Below, one piece after another: positions 1 to 10,281 of a DNA stretch of 64,000 nt. Both the position numbers and the translations under genes were made by a program. The notes under the pieces were generated by a model, which did no database searches, had not been told where the DNA came from, and saw nothing but the letters and a program-made list of their open reading frames with translations. Position 1 is the first letter of the stretch, and the number at the start of each line of letters is the position of its first letter. The stretch is from assembly GCA_903898715.1 (NCBI GenBank), contig CAIUGL010000084.1, positions 1-64,000 on the forward strand, in the 5' to 3' direction. Source of the DNA: an uncultured Cytophagaceae bacterium (GTDB lineage: Bacteria; Bacteroidota; Bacteroidia; Cytophagales; Spirosomataceae).

Positions 1-1650
1 ATGGAACCAGATTCCGTGCAAAGTTATACCCGCTTCATGAAAGAGCAATTGTTCGATCACGTGGATATACCGGTAACAAATTACCATATTCCTGATGGAA
101 CACTAGCCTACGATAAAATTCCAGAGTTTTGTAGAGACTACGAGGAGAAAATCGAGAAACTAGGCGGGTTTGACTTCTATTTATTAGGTATTGGTCGCAA
201 CGGACACATTGGTTTCAATGAACCAGGCTCCATCATCACCTCAAAAACGCGTTTAATGACGCTCGACATCCTAACGAAAATCGATGCAGCGATTGACTTT
301 GGTGGATTAGAAAAAGTACCCAAAAAAGCCATTACGTTAGGGATTGATAAAATCATGAACGCCAAACGTATCGTTTTGCTCGCTTGGGGAGAACATAAAG
401 CGGAAAGCGTTGCCCGGGCTGTTGAAGGACCTGTCACCTCCGAAATCCCTGCTTCCTATTTACAGCAACATCCTAACACCACTTTCATTTTAGATGAAAC
501 GGCTGCTTCCCTACTGACTCGTATAAAAACGCCTTGGGTGGTAGATTCGGTGACTTGGGATCGCAACATGATTAAAAAAGCGGTTACGCACCTGTCATTA
601 GCGCTGGGTAAGCCTGTACTCAAACTGACCACTAAAGATTATAATGAACATGGCATGTCGGAATTATTGTCCCTCTACGGCCAGTCGCACGACATTAATA
701 TTGAAGTTTTCAATTACCTGCAACACACGATTACGGGTTGGCCCGGAGGCAAACCGAATGCCGACGATACCCATCGACCGGAGCGTGCCTTTCCTGCACG
801 CAAAAAAGTCATCATTTTCAGCCCCCACCCGGACGATGACATCATCTCCATGGGTGGAACTTTTCAGCGCTTACACGATCAAGGGCACGATGTGCATGTC
901 GTTTATCAGACATCAGGAAACATCGCGGTGGCGGACGATGAAGCACTCCGATTTGCTGAATTTGTCATTGATTTCAACGAGAAATTTGAAAGCAGCAATG
1001 CCAAAGCAAATAAGATCTACAAGGAATCCGTTAAGTTTCTCAAAGGAAAACGTGACTCTGAAGTGGACATTGAATCCGTTCGCGAGATCAAAGGACTCAT
1101 TCGTCAAGGGGAAGCAAAAAATACCTGCCGCTTCGTAGGCATCAAAAAAGAGAATGCACATTTCTTAAATATGCCATTCTATGAAACGGGTACCATCCGT
1201 AAAAAACCTTTAACTGAACCTGATATTCAGTTAATTATGAATGTCATCGAGGAAATTCAGCCGCATCAAATCTACGCCGCAGGCGACTTAGCAGACCCAC
1301 ATGGAACACACAAAGTGTGCCTAGATGCTATTTTTGAGGCAATTACGCGTCTGAAACACCGGGAATACATGAAGAATTGCTGGGTTTGGTTATACAAAGG
1401 TGCTTGGGCAGAATGGGATATCGACCAAATTGAAATGGCCGTACCTATGTCACCTGACCAAGTTTTCAAGAAACGTATGGGTATTTTCAAACACCAATCC
1501 CAAAAAGATGGTGTCGTTTTCCAAGGAGAAGACTCGCGGGAATTTTGGCAACGTGCCGAAGAACGTAACCGTGGAACCGCTGAATTGTACAATAAATTAG
1601 GCCTCGCAGAATACGAGGCCATGGAGGCTTTTGTTCGCTGGCGTTTCTAA
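1..1650 (+). CDS. nagB: Glucosamine-6-phosphate deaminase fused to PIG-L/LmbE-type deacetylase domain (5' end cut by window)
   Basis: The N-terminal part matches NagB, which converts glucosamine-6-phosphate and water to fructose-6-phosphate and ammonia. The family motif is seen as GIGRNGHIGFNEPGS near residues 63-77. From about residue 268 a second domain begins with PHPDDDIISMGG, the zinc-binding signature of PIG-L/LmbE deacetylases, and a later DPHGTH supplies a further histidine. Such NagB-PIG-L fusions of roughly 640 residues are known in Bacteroidota; 549 residues are visible, so about 90 N-terminal residues lie before the window. The methionine at base 1 sits inside the conserved region before EPDS and is not the start. 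The stop directly abuts the stop of the convergent next gene. The domain calls are firm. Whether the second domain is a working deacetylase is inference; the usual HPDDE is HPDDD here. Confidence 0.9.
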   Translation: MEPDSVQSYTRFMKEQLFDHVDIPVTNYHIPDGTLAYDKIPEFCRDYEEKIEKLGGFDFYLLGIGRNGHIGFNEPGSIITSKTRLMTLDILTKIDAAIDFGGLEKVPKKAITLGIDKIMNAKRIVLLAWGEHKAESVARAVEGPVTSEIPASYLQQHPNTTFILDETAASLLTRIKTPWVVDSVTWDRNMIKKAVTHLSLALGKPVLKLTTKDYNEHGMSELLSLYGQSHDINIEVFNYLQHTITGWPGGKPNADDTHRPERAFPARKKVIIFSPHPDDDIISMGGTFQRLHDQGHDVHVVYQTSGNIAVADDEALRFAEFVIDFNEKFESSNAKANKIYKESVKFLKGKRDSEVDIESVREIKGLIRQGEAKNTCRFVGIKKENAHFLNMPFYETGTIRKKPLTEPDIQLIMNVIEEIQPHQIYAAGDLADPHGTHKVCLDAIFEAITRLKHREYMKNCWVWLYKGAWAEWDIDQIEMAVPMSPDQVFKKRMGIFKHQSQKDGVVFQGEDSREFWQRAEERNRGTAELYNKLGLAEYEAMEAFVRWRF

Positions 1651-4572
1651 CTAAGCCAGCGCCTCAAATAATATCTCGGCGGTATGCTTCGCGTGGCGTT
1701 GCGTACCGTCGTGAATTTGATGTCGGCAACTTGTCCCCGAAGCCACAATTTCCACCTCTGGCCCCTGTGCGCGCACCGTAGGGAACAACACTAATTCCCC
1801 GATTTGCATAGACAAATCATAGTGCTCTTTCTCGTATCCAAACGAACCCGCCATTCCACAACATCCCGAAGGAATCAATTGTACCTCAAAATTTGCCGGC
1901 AACGACAAGGCTTTTTTAGCAGCCACTAAAGAGCTCATAGATTTTTGTTGGCAATGTCCATGCAACTTCAACAACCGCTTATCTGCTTTAAATAACGATT
2001 TATTAATCCGCTTCGCATCTGCTTCGCTCGCGATGAATTCTTCTAACAAGAGTACATTTTTACTTAAATCTTGGGCTTTGGCTAACCAAGCATCGGAAAC
2101 TAAATCCGGATATTCATCTCGGAAGGTTAAAATTGCTGATGGCTCAATGCCTACTAATGGAATGTCTGCCGTCACAAGTGCCGACCATAACTCAACATTT
2201 GCCTGCGCTAATTTGCGTGCCTCATCGAGCATACCTTTCGACAAGAACGATCTACCCGAAATCGGATGCGCCATCGTGCGGACTTCATAGCCTAAAGCTT
2301 CAAGCAATAGCACTGCTTTCCGCCCCACTTCCGCATCGTTATAGTTGGTGAACTCATCCACAAACAAATAAACTGCTTTCTTAGCATCGATTGACTTACG
2401 CCCTTTCAGCCAAGACCAAAGCGATTGCTTAGCCAACAAAGGCATGGTACGATCTGGATGGAAGCCCACTAATCGATTCGAGATACGACGCAAAAATGGC
2501 GTACCCATCACCGCATTATATAATGCAGGAACATACGAAGCTAAGGAAGAAACGGTCGCGAAGTGACCTACTAACCAACTGCGTAAAGGCGTTCCATTTT
2601 CTTTTTGGTACTGGTAAAGAAATTCCATTTTCAGCTTGGCCACATCGACATTCGATGGGCATTCCGCTTTACAACCCTTACACGCCAAACACAAATCCAT
2701 CACCTCTTTAATCTCTTTGTGATTAAAGCGATTAGGCTGCGAAGAGTGCGTTAAAAATTCACGAAGAATATTGGCCCGAGCACGCGTGGTCTCTTTTTCA
2801 TTTCGAGTCGCCATGAACGAAGGGCACATCGTACCCCCAGAAACAGGCGTTTTCCGGCAGTCACCTGATCCGTTGCACTGCTCGGCATGTTGCAAAACAT
2901 CTTGATCTTTATATCGAAATGCTGTTTTAAACTCAGGGGTTTGTTGGCCCGCCTCATATCGCAAAAACGTATCCATCGGTGGCGTATCCACAATCTTGTT
3001 GGGATTAAATATCCCTTTCGGATCCCACCACGATTTCAACTCGCGCATTAATTGGTAATTCGCCTCACCCACCATCCACGGAATAAATTCTCCACGTAAA
3101 CGGCCATCTCCATGTTCTCCTGAGAGCGAACCTTGATATTTTTTAACCAAACGCGCAATCTCTTCCGCGATATGGCGAAACTGTTTGTGGCCTTCTTCAG
3201 TCTTTAAATTAATGATCGGGCGCAAGTGTAATTCGCCTGAACCAGCATGTGCATAGTGCACACAGTATAAATTATTGGCCGTTAAAATCTCATTAAATTC
3301 GGCAATGAACGCAGGCAGGTCATTTACATCCACCGCCGTATCTTCAATCACGGCAACCGCTTTTTCGTCACCTGGAAGATTAGAAAGCAAGCCTAAACCT
3401 GCCTTACGCAAATCCCACACCTTCTTCACATCACCTCCCGTAACATAAGGGAAATGATATCCCAAATCAGCAGCACGCATCGCTTGCTCAACTGCTTGAG
3501 CTTGTTTAGCTAAACTGTCCGCGTCATCTGCACGTAATTCAACAACTAATATTGCCCCTGGATCCCCCTCGACGAAGAACCGGTTTTGACTCTGTTCAGC
3601 ATTCGCCTTGGTACATTCTAAAATATAATGATCCATTAACTCAGAAGCGGACGGATTGAATTGTAACGCAATCAAGTTGGCCCGCAACGCCTCATCAATC
3701 GTATTAAAATGCGCGCAAACCAAACCCAAATGTGCGGGAGGCAACGGATCTACATGTAACTTAATACGTGTTGCAAAACACAGTGTACCTTCAGAACCAG
3801 CTAATAAATTACAAAAATTGAACGCAGGTTTATCGGCAATAAATGCATTGGAATTCAATAACATATCCACGGCATACCCCGTATTCCGGCGCTTAATACT
3901 TGGCTTAGGGAATTCTGATTGGATATTTTGTTGATTCGTTGGGTTACTCAACGCAGCTAGCGTCTGCGTATATATCGTATGTAAACGACTCCCTTCTGGT
4001 AATTGCTTCACCGTTTCAAACGGATCTTCTGCCTCAAAAGTCACAAAAGTACCATCGGACAAATAACCTTCCACCGCGAGTACGTGGTCACGCGTAGATC
4101 CATACACGACTGAATTAGATCCGCAGGAGTTATTTCCCAACATCCCCCCCATCATCGCCCGATTCGCGGTAGATGTTTCAGGACCAAAAAATAAACCATG
4201 CTTTTTCAACTCTACGTTCAACACATCGCGCACAACACCGGGCTCTACCCAAACATAGGATTCCTCCTTATTTACTTCCAGAATGCGATCGAAAAATTTT
4301 GAGACGTCTACGACTAATCCAGCGCCGACTACCTGACCGGCTAACGACGTACCAGCTGTACGGGGAATCAAGGGAATTTGATGCGTATCCGCAAACGAAA
4401 TCAAGGTTTGGATATCTGCTTGGGTTTCAGGAATCGCAACACCAAGCGGCATTTCACGATAAGCTGATGCATCCGTTGCATACAAGGTCCGCATGACGGT
4501 ATCTGTAAAGAGACTTCCTTGTAATTTTTCTGATAATTCTGCTAAAACAGATGCAACTTCCTGCTTGATCAT
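1651..4572 (-). CDS. FAD-linked 2-hydroxyacid dehydrogenase fused to Fe-S (GlcF/GlpC-like) domain
   Basis: This 973-residue protein joins a GlcD/Dld-type flavoprotein to an iron-sulfur electron-transfer module. The FAD-binding PCMH region lies around residues 40-200 (IPRTAGTSLAGQ near 70) and the FAD-oxidase C-terminal domain at about 270-540. A cysteine cluster CNGSGDC...GTMCPS is near 564-580, CLACKGCKAECPS near 627, and a cysteine-rich CCG motif (GCCGMAG) near 902. The architecture fits membrane-associated oxidation of D-lactate, glycolate or a related 2-hydroxyacid with electrons passed to quinone. The exact substrate cannot be read. It is the last gene of a leftward group, 12 bp after the lysoplasmalogenase gene. 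Confidence 0.88.
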   Translation of the reverse strand: MIKQEVASVLAELSEKLQGSLFTDTVMRTLYATDASAYREMPLGVAIPETQADIQTLISFADTHQIPLIPRTAGTSLAGQVVGAGLVVDVSKFFDRILEVNKEESYVWVEPGVVRDVLNVELKKHGLFFGPETSTANRAMMGGMLGNNSCGSNSVVYGSTRDHVLAVEGYLSDGTFVTFEAEDPFETVKQLPEGSRLHTIYTQTLAALSNPTNQQNIQSEFPKPSIKRRNTGYAVDMLLNSNAFIADKPAFNFCNLLAGSEGTLCFATRIKLHVDPLPPAHLGLVCAHFNTIDEALRANLIALQFNPSASELMDHYILECTKANAEQSQNRFFVEGDPGAILVVELRADDADSLAKQAQAVEQAMRAADLGYHFPYVTGGDVKKVWDLRKAGLGLLSNLPGDEKAVAVIEDTAVDVNDLPAFIAEFNEILTANNLYCVHYAHAGSGELHLRPIINLKTEEGHKQFRHIAEEIARLVKKYQGSLSGEHGDGRLRGEFIPWMVGEANYQLMRELKSWWDPKGIFNPNKIVDTPPMDTFLRYEAGQQTPEFKTAFRYKDQDVLQHAEQCNGSGDCRKTPVSGGTMCPSFMATRNEKETTRARANILREFLTHSSQPNRFNHKEIKEVMDLCLACKGCKAECPSNVDVAKLKMEFLYQYQKENGTPLRSWLVGHFATVSSLASYVPALYNAVMGTPFLRRISNRLVGFHPDRTMPLLAKQSLWSWLKGRKSIDAKKAVYLFVDEFTNYNDAEVGRKAVLLLEALGYEVRTMAHPISGRSFLSKGMLDEARKLAQANVELWSALVTADIPLVGIEPSAILTFRDEYPDLVSDAWLAKAQDLSKNVLLLEEFIASEADAKRINKSLFKADKRLLKLHGHCQQKSMSSLVAAKKALSLPANFEVQLIPSGCCGMAGSFGYEKEHYDLSMQIGELVLFPTVRAQGPEVEIVASGTSCRHQIHDGTQRHAKHTAEILFEALA

Positions 4573-4584
4573 AAGAACCCCGAA

Positions 4585-5211
4585 TTAATTCGTAAGCTGC
4601 AATTTACGTAAACGCGAGATTAGTAACAATTGTGCTAGTATATAAGTACTCATAACCAAGAATGAATTCCCCGGAATAGCATAATAAAACTTGCCTAAAG
4701 CCAATAAGCTATCAGAAATAACAAATAATAATGCGCCCCAAAAGATGACCTTATCCTTCAATTTGGCACCAAAATACAACATAGCCCCAAGTGCTATCGC
4801 ATAAACAACCACGGGAATACGCAAACCTTCAGCCACATGTGGCCATAAGAATCTTAGTAAATTCACCACATAGACCATAATTGCACCTATCGACCAATGC
4901 CAAATTTCCTTTGACCGGAGATGAAACAAGCAGATATAAGCAAATTGCATGAGTAAGAAACTCCCCAAGCCTAACTGGAAAAATAAGGGATTATCACCCG
5001 GGATAAGCAAAAAAACATCGCCCAACCAGGCAAAAAACAGAACAACTAATAATGATTTAGATTCTAGACCCACATACCCTGCTAAAAGGAGCATGAGTAA
5101 GGGTTTGGTCACATAGCGAGCTTCAGGAAAAACCCATGGTGCCAAGAGTTCAAGGACTGCATCCACATAAAATAAGCGTAAACACAAGTCCGATAGCCGC
5201 ATGTTATTCAT
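4585..5211 (-). CDS. YhhN family membrane protein, probable lysoplasmalogenase
   Basis: This 208-residue, very hydrophobic protein has about seven or eight membrane segments. The pattern TKPLLMLLL near residue 35, FFAWLGDVFLL near 60 and ALLFVISDSLLALGKF near 160 is typical of the YhhN/TMEM86 family, whose studied members hydrolyse the vinyl-ether bond of lysoplasmalogens. The acidic residues in LGDV and ISDS are the conserved ones. Its start overlaps the end of the GT2 gene by 8 bp, so the two are probably translated together; a second methionine three codons in is an alternative start. Substrate is inferred from the family only. Confidence 0.8.
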   Translation of the reverse strand: MNNMRLSDLCLRLFYVDAVLELLAPWVFPEARYVTKPLLMLLLAGYVGLESKSLLVVLFFAWLGDVFLLIPGDNPLFFQLGLGSFLLMQFAYICLFHLRSKEIWHWSIGAIMVYVVNLLRFLWPHVAEGLRIPVVVYAIALGAMLYFGAKLKDKVIFWGALLFVISDSLLALGKFYYAIPGNSFLVMSTYILAQLLLISRLRKLQLTN

Positions 5212-6160
5212 CTAGGTATTTGCCTGCACAAATTTCTTTTTCGATAATGAAATTTGGCCGACTTTTTGATTGGAAGAAGATACGCAAAATATATTCCCCA
5301 AGAACACCTATGGCCATTAATTGTATACCACCAAACAAAATAATCACAAAGAGCAAGGCTGTAAAACCTTCAATGACCTGATCAAAAAACAGTTTCTTAA
5401 CAATTACAGAAATCAAATAGATTACCGAAGAAACAATAGCAAACCCGCCCAGCGAGGTAACAAACTTGATGGGGAATTCACTAAAATTATAAATTCCATT
5501 CAGCGCTAGCTGAACCAATTTGCTAAACGAATATTTTGAATCTCCAGATGCTCGTTCTTGACGATCATACGCAATGCCAATTTGCTTAAAGCCTATCCAC
5601 GTACGCATTCCACGGATAAAACGGCTCTCTTCAGGCATTTTATTGAGGACGTTAACTACGCGCCGACTGATAAAAGAGAAATCGCCACTGTCCAACGGAA
5701 TGTCTATGTTGGCAATTTTCTTCAAAATTCGATAAAAAATAAAATAGGCAAAACGCTTATAAAATACCTCTTTACGCTTCTCACGTACAGCATAGACAAC
5801 GTCATAACCTTCTTTAAATTTGGCATAAAACGTATCTAATAACTCCGGTGGATCTTGCAAATCGCCATCCAACACAAATACTCCTTCCGACCCGCGCGCA
5901 ACCGAAAGTCCTGCCGTCAGGGCCAGTTGGTGACCATGATTACGCGACAACAAAACTACATGGAAACGTGGATCACTCAAGGCTAATTGCTGCAACATGG
6001 TGCGGGAATTATCCCGACTGCCATCATCGATTAACACAGCCTCCAAGGTGATGGGCGATTGATCCATGATTTTCACTAACCGGTCGGCCAACATCGAAAG
6101 ATTGCTCTCTTCGTTGTAGACAGGAATAACAAATGAAACTTGAGGCGTCGAATTGGGCAT
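5204..6160 (-). CDS. Family 2 glycosyltransferase (polyprenyl-phosphate sugar synthase type)
   Basis: The protein has 318 residues with an N-terminal GT-A domain: VSFVIPVYNEESN at the start, IDDGSRDNS near 45, and DGDLQDPPEL near 95, the metal- and nucleotide-sugar-binding region. Two hydrophobic segments follow at about 235-260 and 270-295. This is the layout of GtrB/DPM1-like enzymes that load a sugar onto polyprenyl phosphate at the inner membrane. The next upstream gene, 3 bp away, encodes a GT39-like integral membrane transferase that could use such a lipid-linked sugar. That pairing is inference from context. The sugar transferred is unknown. Confidence 0.88.
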   Translation of the reverse strand: MPNSTPQVSFVIPVYNEESNLSMLADRLVKIMDQSPITLEAVLIDDGSRDNSRTMLQQLALSDPRFHVVLLSRNHGHQLALTAGLSVARGSEGVFVLDGDLQDPPELLDTFYAKFKEGYDVVYAVREKRKEVFYKRFAYFIFYRILKKIANIDIPLDSGDFSFISRRVVNVLNKMPEESRFIRGMRTWIGFKQIGIAYDRQERASGDSKYSFSKLVQLALNGIYNFSEFPIKFVTSLGGFAIVSSVIYLISVIVKKLFFDQVIEGFTALLFVIILFGGIQLMAIGVLGEYILRIFFQSKSRPNFIIEKEICAGKYLDE

Positions 6161-6163
6161 AAA

Positions 6164-7753
6164 TTAATAGCGGTATTTACCTTGTTTAAAATCAAAAATC
6201 AGAACTTCTGTTCCATTTTTGCGCTTTAAAATTACGGAATCTTTTCGCAGCGTATCGATTCGCTGGATAAATTTATCTGAAGGCGATAAATACAAATTCA
6301 CTAATTGCGCATCTGCCACGCTATACGAACCTCCAGCAAGATGTTTCGAATTCAGGAAATTGATCACATGCGATGGATACAAAATGGTGTCGCCAACGGT
6401 ATATTGTGCGCGTAATTTGTCTGCAATATCAATGTATGGATTTTTAATCCGACCGGTAGATGAGGTATACTTTTGCGATTTATCTTGGTAGAGTGGTAAA
6501 AAGGCGAAGACTAAAAAATATGCTTGAATAAACACAAATAAGCCTGCGACCAAACGAATCCAAATGGGCTTTTGAAAAACATATTCCATAAAGCCTACCG
6601 AAATAAAAATTCCAAAAGGAAGCCCAAACCCGGCGTAACGAATAAAATATCCGGTCGTCGTTCCCGCATTGATGGCCGTTGCGATCAAAACCAAAATAGG
6701 AAGCAAAATCTGTAGCAATCCAAATAAATAAAAACGACGTTTTTCAGGATTGAAATCTTTCAACCAAGTATATAATCCATAGCCAAATAGAACCAGTGCA
6801 ACACCCCCGAACCGATAACCTTGTTTGGCATATAAATCATTTGTCCAAAAGAATAGATCCGACAAAATCATCACGGTACGCTTGAGCAGATTACTAAAAT
6901 TAGCAGCTTCAATCCAGCCAGGAATTGGTCCATTTGCATTCAAGTAAGCTAAATACTGAGCTCCAGCATCTGCTTGATAAGCTAAAAAGTATTGACCTGG
7001 ACCCAAAGTCATCCAACCGAGAAAGGGTATGATAATGATGAGTGCACCGATACTCAAACGCGTCCATATTTCCTTCGAGCGCAAATTCAGGAGGGCGTAA
7101 ATTCCTTGCCCAACAAGCACTAGGGCGGTTAGATAGGTAGAAAAGAGCGCTAAGATACTCGTCAATATCCAACCAGTTAAATCTTTAGATTTAATCCCTT
7201 GCTCAGATTTCGGGTAGATCAGTTTCCAATAAAAGAAGTTAGATGCCGTCGCGAAAAACATCGAAGTCGCATAATTGCGGGCTTGTTGGCTATACACCAC
7301 AAAAAACGGCTCAATCACCGCAAATGCTAGCAACGCAATTTGCCAAGTGATTTTTGGATAGATTTTTCGTGACCAAAAAAACATGAGCCATACGGTCAGC
7401 ATGTTAAAGATCACCGATATACTCCGAACAGTACCATCTCCCTTTCCAAAAATAAACGCAACCATTTTGAGTAGCATGTCATGGACAAGACTATTGCCAC
7501 TAACATCGCCGCGTGCATCCGAGTCCAACCAGGATTTAATGCCACGCGGCTCCCAAAAATCGGCAGGCGTAAAGGTCTTCCCAGGTTGCATCAGGTCGTA
7601 CATACCACCTATATTGGTATTCCCGACTGCGATCATCATGCTTTGCTTTTCGTCCCCAAATAAGCTGAATGACCCAATATGATAAATCCTCAAAACGAAT
7701 CCGAGAATCATCAGACCAAAAAATGCTGAAACAAGAATCGTTTTATTACCCAT
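6164..7753 (-). CDS. GT39-like integral membrane glycosyltransferase
   Basis: This 529-residue protein has about ten or more membrane segments. An acidic motif, SLFGDEKQS, sits in the first periplasmic loop near residue 32, as in the GT-C family (ArnT/protein mannosyltransferase type). A soluble tail follows the last membrane span near residue 430. Such enzymes take a sugar from a polyprenyl-phosphate donor and add it to an envelope acceptor. It is the first gene of a leftward group with the GT2, YhhN and FAD/Fe-S genes. A terminator of the preceding nrdA gene lies just upstream at 7777-7810. The acceptor (protein, lipid or polysaccharide) cannot be told. Confidence 0.8.
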   Translation of the reverse strand: MGNKTILVSAFFGLMILGFVLRIYHIGSFSLFGDEKQSMMIAVGNTNIGGMYDLMQPGKTFTPADFWEPRGIKSWLDSDARGDVSGNSLVHDMLLKMVAFIFGKGDGTVRSISVIFNMLTVWLMFFWSRKIYPKITWQIALLAFAVIEPFFVVYSQQARNYATSMFFATASNFFYWKLIYPKSEQGIKSKDLTGWILTSILALFSTYLTALVLVGQGIYALLNLRSKEIWTRLSIGALIIIIPFLGWMTLGPGQYFLAYQADAGAQYLAYLNANGPIPGWIEAANFSNLLKRTVMILSDLFFWTNDLYAKQGYRFGGVALVLFGYGLYTWLKDFNPEKRRFYLFGLLQILLPILVLIATAINAGTTTGYFIRYAGFGLPFGIFISVGFMEYVFQKPIWIRLVAGLFVFIQAYFLVFAFLPLYQDKSQKYTSSTGRIKNPYIDIADKLRAQYTVGDTILYPSHVINFLNSKHLAGGSYSVADAQLVNLYLSPSDKFIQRIDTLRKDSVILKRKNGTEVLIFDFKQGKYRY

Positions 7754-7776
7754 GTTTTGGTTAGCTAGTTAAACAC

Positions 7777-7810
7777 AAAAATCACTTAACTGGATAGCTA
7801 AGTGATTTTT
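7777..7810 (-). terminator. Rho-independent terminator of nrdA
   Basis: Two 12-base arms (AAAAATCACTTA at 7777-7788 and its exact complement at 7799-7810) enclose a 10-base loop. Read leftward, the stem ends in a run of Ts, 24 bp after the nrdA stop. Confidence 0.85.
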
Positions 7811-7833
7811 GACAAGTTATGCTTTCAATTTAT

Positions 7834-10281
7834 TTATGATCCACATGCTTCACATGCCTCTGGATTATCCAATGAACAGGTCATGTCAGCCTTATTTTGC
7901 GCATCGTCCGTCGTAAATGATGCAGCTGCTTGTGCTGCGTGAGAAGCATATTGCAACTCAGTCTCATTCACTTCATTTGTTTGCTCGATAGCCACATCAG
8001 CTTGCTTTTCGATGGTAAACTTGATCGCATCTGCTGCAGCTTTCGTACGTAGGTAGTACATACCCGTCTTCAAACCAAGCTTCCAGGCGTGGAAGTGCAT
8101 AGATGTTAATTTACCAAAGTTGACATCTTGAATGTGGATATTCAAACTTTGTGATTGGCAGATGTACGCGCCACGGTCTGCAGCCATCTCCAAGATTGTC
8201 TTTTGCTTGATCTCCCAAACTGTTTTGTACAGTTCTTTCAAATTTTGTGGGATTTCAGGAATACTTTGAACAGAACCATTAGCTGAGATCAATTTGTTCT
8301 TCATGGTCTCATTCCAAAGATTCAATTTGATCAAATCTTTCAACAAGTGTTTGTTGACAATCGCAAATTCACCTGACAATACGCGACGTGCGTAGATGTT
8401 TGATGTATATGGCTCGAAACACTCGTTATTTCCTAGGATCTGGCTAGTTGATGCAGTTGGCATTGGCGCAACTAACAAGGAGTTGCGTACACCGTGTTCT
8501 ACGACATCGCGACGTAAAGTTTCCCAATCCCAGTTTCCTGATGATGGTGTTACGTTCCACATATCGAATTGGAAAACACCTTTGGAGATTGGTGAACCTT
8601 CCCAAGTTGAATATGGACCTTCTACTTTCGCTAATTCCATCGATGTTTCCATCGCTGCGAAATAAATTGTTTCAAAGATATCTTTATTCAATTGTTGCGC
8701 TTCTTCTGACTCGAAAGGCATACGTAACATAATGAATACATCAGCTAAACCTTGAACCCCTAAACCGATTGGGCGGTGACGTAGGTTTGAATTACGTGCT
8801 TCAGGTACCGGGTAGTAGTTGACATCAATTACTTTATTTAAGTTACGCGTAGCTACTTTAGTTACCTCATAAAGTCGTTGGTGATCAAATGCTGGCGCAC
8901 CCGTCTCCGTTGTACGAACGAATTTAGGTAAGGCTAAGGATGCCAAGTTACATACGGCTACTTCATCTTTCGATGTGTACTCCATGATCTCCGTACATAA
9001 GTTCGAAGACTTGATTGTTCCCAAGTTCTTTTGATTAGACTTGTTGTTCGCGTGATCTTTGTACAACATATATGGTGTACCTGTCTCTGTTTGCGACTCT
9101 AATACTTTGAACCAAAGCTCTTGCGCTTTCACCACGGAACGCGCTTTACCTTCTAGTTCATACTTTGTATATAATGCTTCAAATTCGTCACCGTATACAT
9201 CAGATAAACCTGGACACTCATGTGGGCAGAATAGAGACCACTCTTCGTTGCTCTCAACACGCTTCATGAATAAATCTGGAATCCAAAGTGCATAGAACAA
9301 ATCACGCGCACGCATTTCTTCTTTTCCGTGGTTCTTTTTCAACTCTAGGAATTCGAAAACATCCGCATGCCAAGGCTCTAAATAAATCGCAAATGACCCT
9401 TTACGCTTTCCACCACCTTGGTCTACATAACGTGCTGTGTCATTAAATACACGTAACATAGGAATAATACCATTAGAAGTACCATTCGTTCCCTTAATAT
9501 AAGAGCCTGTTGCACGGATGTTATGAATACTCAATCCGATACCTCCAGCCGACTGTGAAATCTTCGCAGTTTGCTTTAAGGTATCATAGATTCCTTCGAT
9601 GGAATCATCTTGCATGGCTAGCAAGAAACAAGATGACATTTGGGGCTTCGGAGTACCTGCATTAAACAAGGTTGGCGTAGCATGTGTAAACCAACGCTCC
9701 GACAATAAATTATACGTCTCAATGGCAGCTGCGATGTCAGTTCCGTGGATACCAACAGCCACACGCATCAACATGTGTTGAGGACGCTCAGCAATTGCTC
9801 CGTCTAACTTAAGTAGGTATGATTTCTCTAGGGTTTTGAAACCGAAATAATCATAACCAAAATCCCGGTCATAAATGATCGCCTCATCTAACTCAACCGC
9901 ATTCTTTTTAATGATGTCGTAAACCTCTTTAGACAACAAGGCTGCATTTTGCCCTGTCTTTGGATCTACGTAAGTAAATAAACGTTTCATCGTCGCAGAA
10001 AACGACTTTAACGTATTCTTGTGCAGATTTGATATCGCAATACGCGCAGCTAGAATGGCATAATCTGGGTGCTTTGTTGTCAAAGACGCCGCCGTTTCAG
10101 CCGCTAAATTATCCAATTCGGTCGTTTTTACCCCGTCATACAGACCCGAGATAACCTTTCTTGCCACCTCTAAAGGCTGCACAAAAAAGGGATCCAAGCT
10201 ATAGCAAAGCTTTTCTATTCTGGCTGTGATTTTGTCAAACTTGACAGATTCGCGACGACCGTCTCTTTTAAATACGTACAT
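7834..10281 (-). CDS. nrdA: Ribonucleoside-diphosphate reductase, class I alpha subunit
   Basis: It reduces ribonucleoside diphosphates to deoxyribonucleotides together with a beta (radical) subunit. An ATP-cone domain opens the protein ([25 protein letters not shown]). Active-site residues can be followed: C218 in [10 protein letters not shown]427/C429/E431 in SSNLCTEI, and C444 in [10 protein letters not shown]. The C-terminus EACEACGS carries the CxxC pair that re-reduces the enzyme. I chose the ATG at 10281 (815 residues); a longer in-frame reading adds 22 residues that do not resemble the family. No beta-subunit gene is present within at least 7.8 kb to the left or downstream in this window, so nrdB must be elsewhere. 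A 522 bp gap lies upstream. Confidence 0.96.
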   Translation of the reverse strand: MYVFKRDGRRESVKFDKITARIEKLCYSLDPFFVQPLEVARKVISGLYDGVKTTELDNLAAETAASLTTKHPDYAILAARIAISNLHKNTLKSFSATMKRLFTYVDPKTGQNAALLSKEVYDIIKKNAVELDEAIIYDRDFGYDYFGFKTLEKSYLLKLDGAIAERPQHMLMRVAVGIHGTDIAAAIETYNLLSERWFTHATPTLFNAGTPKPQMSSCFLLAMQDDSIEGIYDTLKQTAKISQSAGGIGLSIHNIRATGSYIKGTNGTSNGIIPMLRVFNDTARYVDQGGGKRKGSFAIYLEPWHADVFEFLELKKNHGKEEMRARDLFYALWIPDLFMKRVESNEEWSLFCPHECPGLSDVYGDEFEALYTKYELEGKARSVVKAQELWFKVLESQTETGTPYMLYKDHANNKSNQKNLGTIKSSNLCTEIMEYTSKDEVAVCNLASLALPKFVRTTETGAPAFDHQRLYEVTKVATRNLNKVIDVNYYPVPEARNSNLRHRPIGLGVQGLADVFIMLRMPFESEEAQQLNKDIFETIYFAAMETSMELAKVEGPYSTWEGSPISKGVFQFDMWNVTPSSGNWDWETLRRDVVEHGVRNSLLVAPMPTASTSQILGNNECFEPYTSNIYARRVLSGEFAIVNKHLLKDLIKLNLWNETMKNKLISANGSVQSIPEIPQNLKELYKTVWEIKQKTILEMAADRGAYICQSQSLNIHIQDVNFGKLTSMHFHAWKLGLKTGMYYLRTKAAADAIKFTIEKQADVAIEQTNEVNETELQYASHAAQAAASFTTDDAQNKADMTCSLDNPEACEACGS

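Noticed and set aside
1-3. ATG at base 1 as the true start of the NagB fusion
   Set aside because: The protein begins inside the conserved NagB sequence; the N-terminal part of the domain is missing, so the gene starts before the window.
644-1138. Rightward frame of 164 codons in another frame of the NagB fusion gene
   Set aside because: Overlaps the conserved NagB/PIG-L frame completely and shows no conserved motif.
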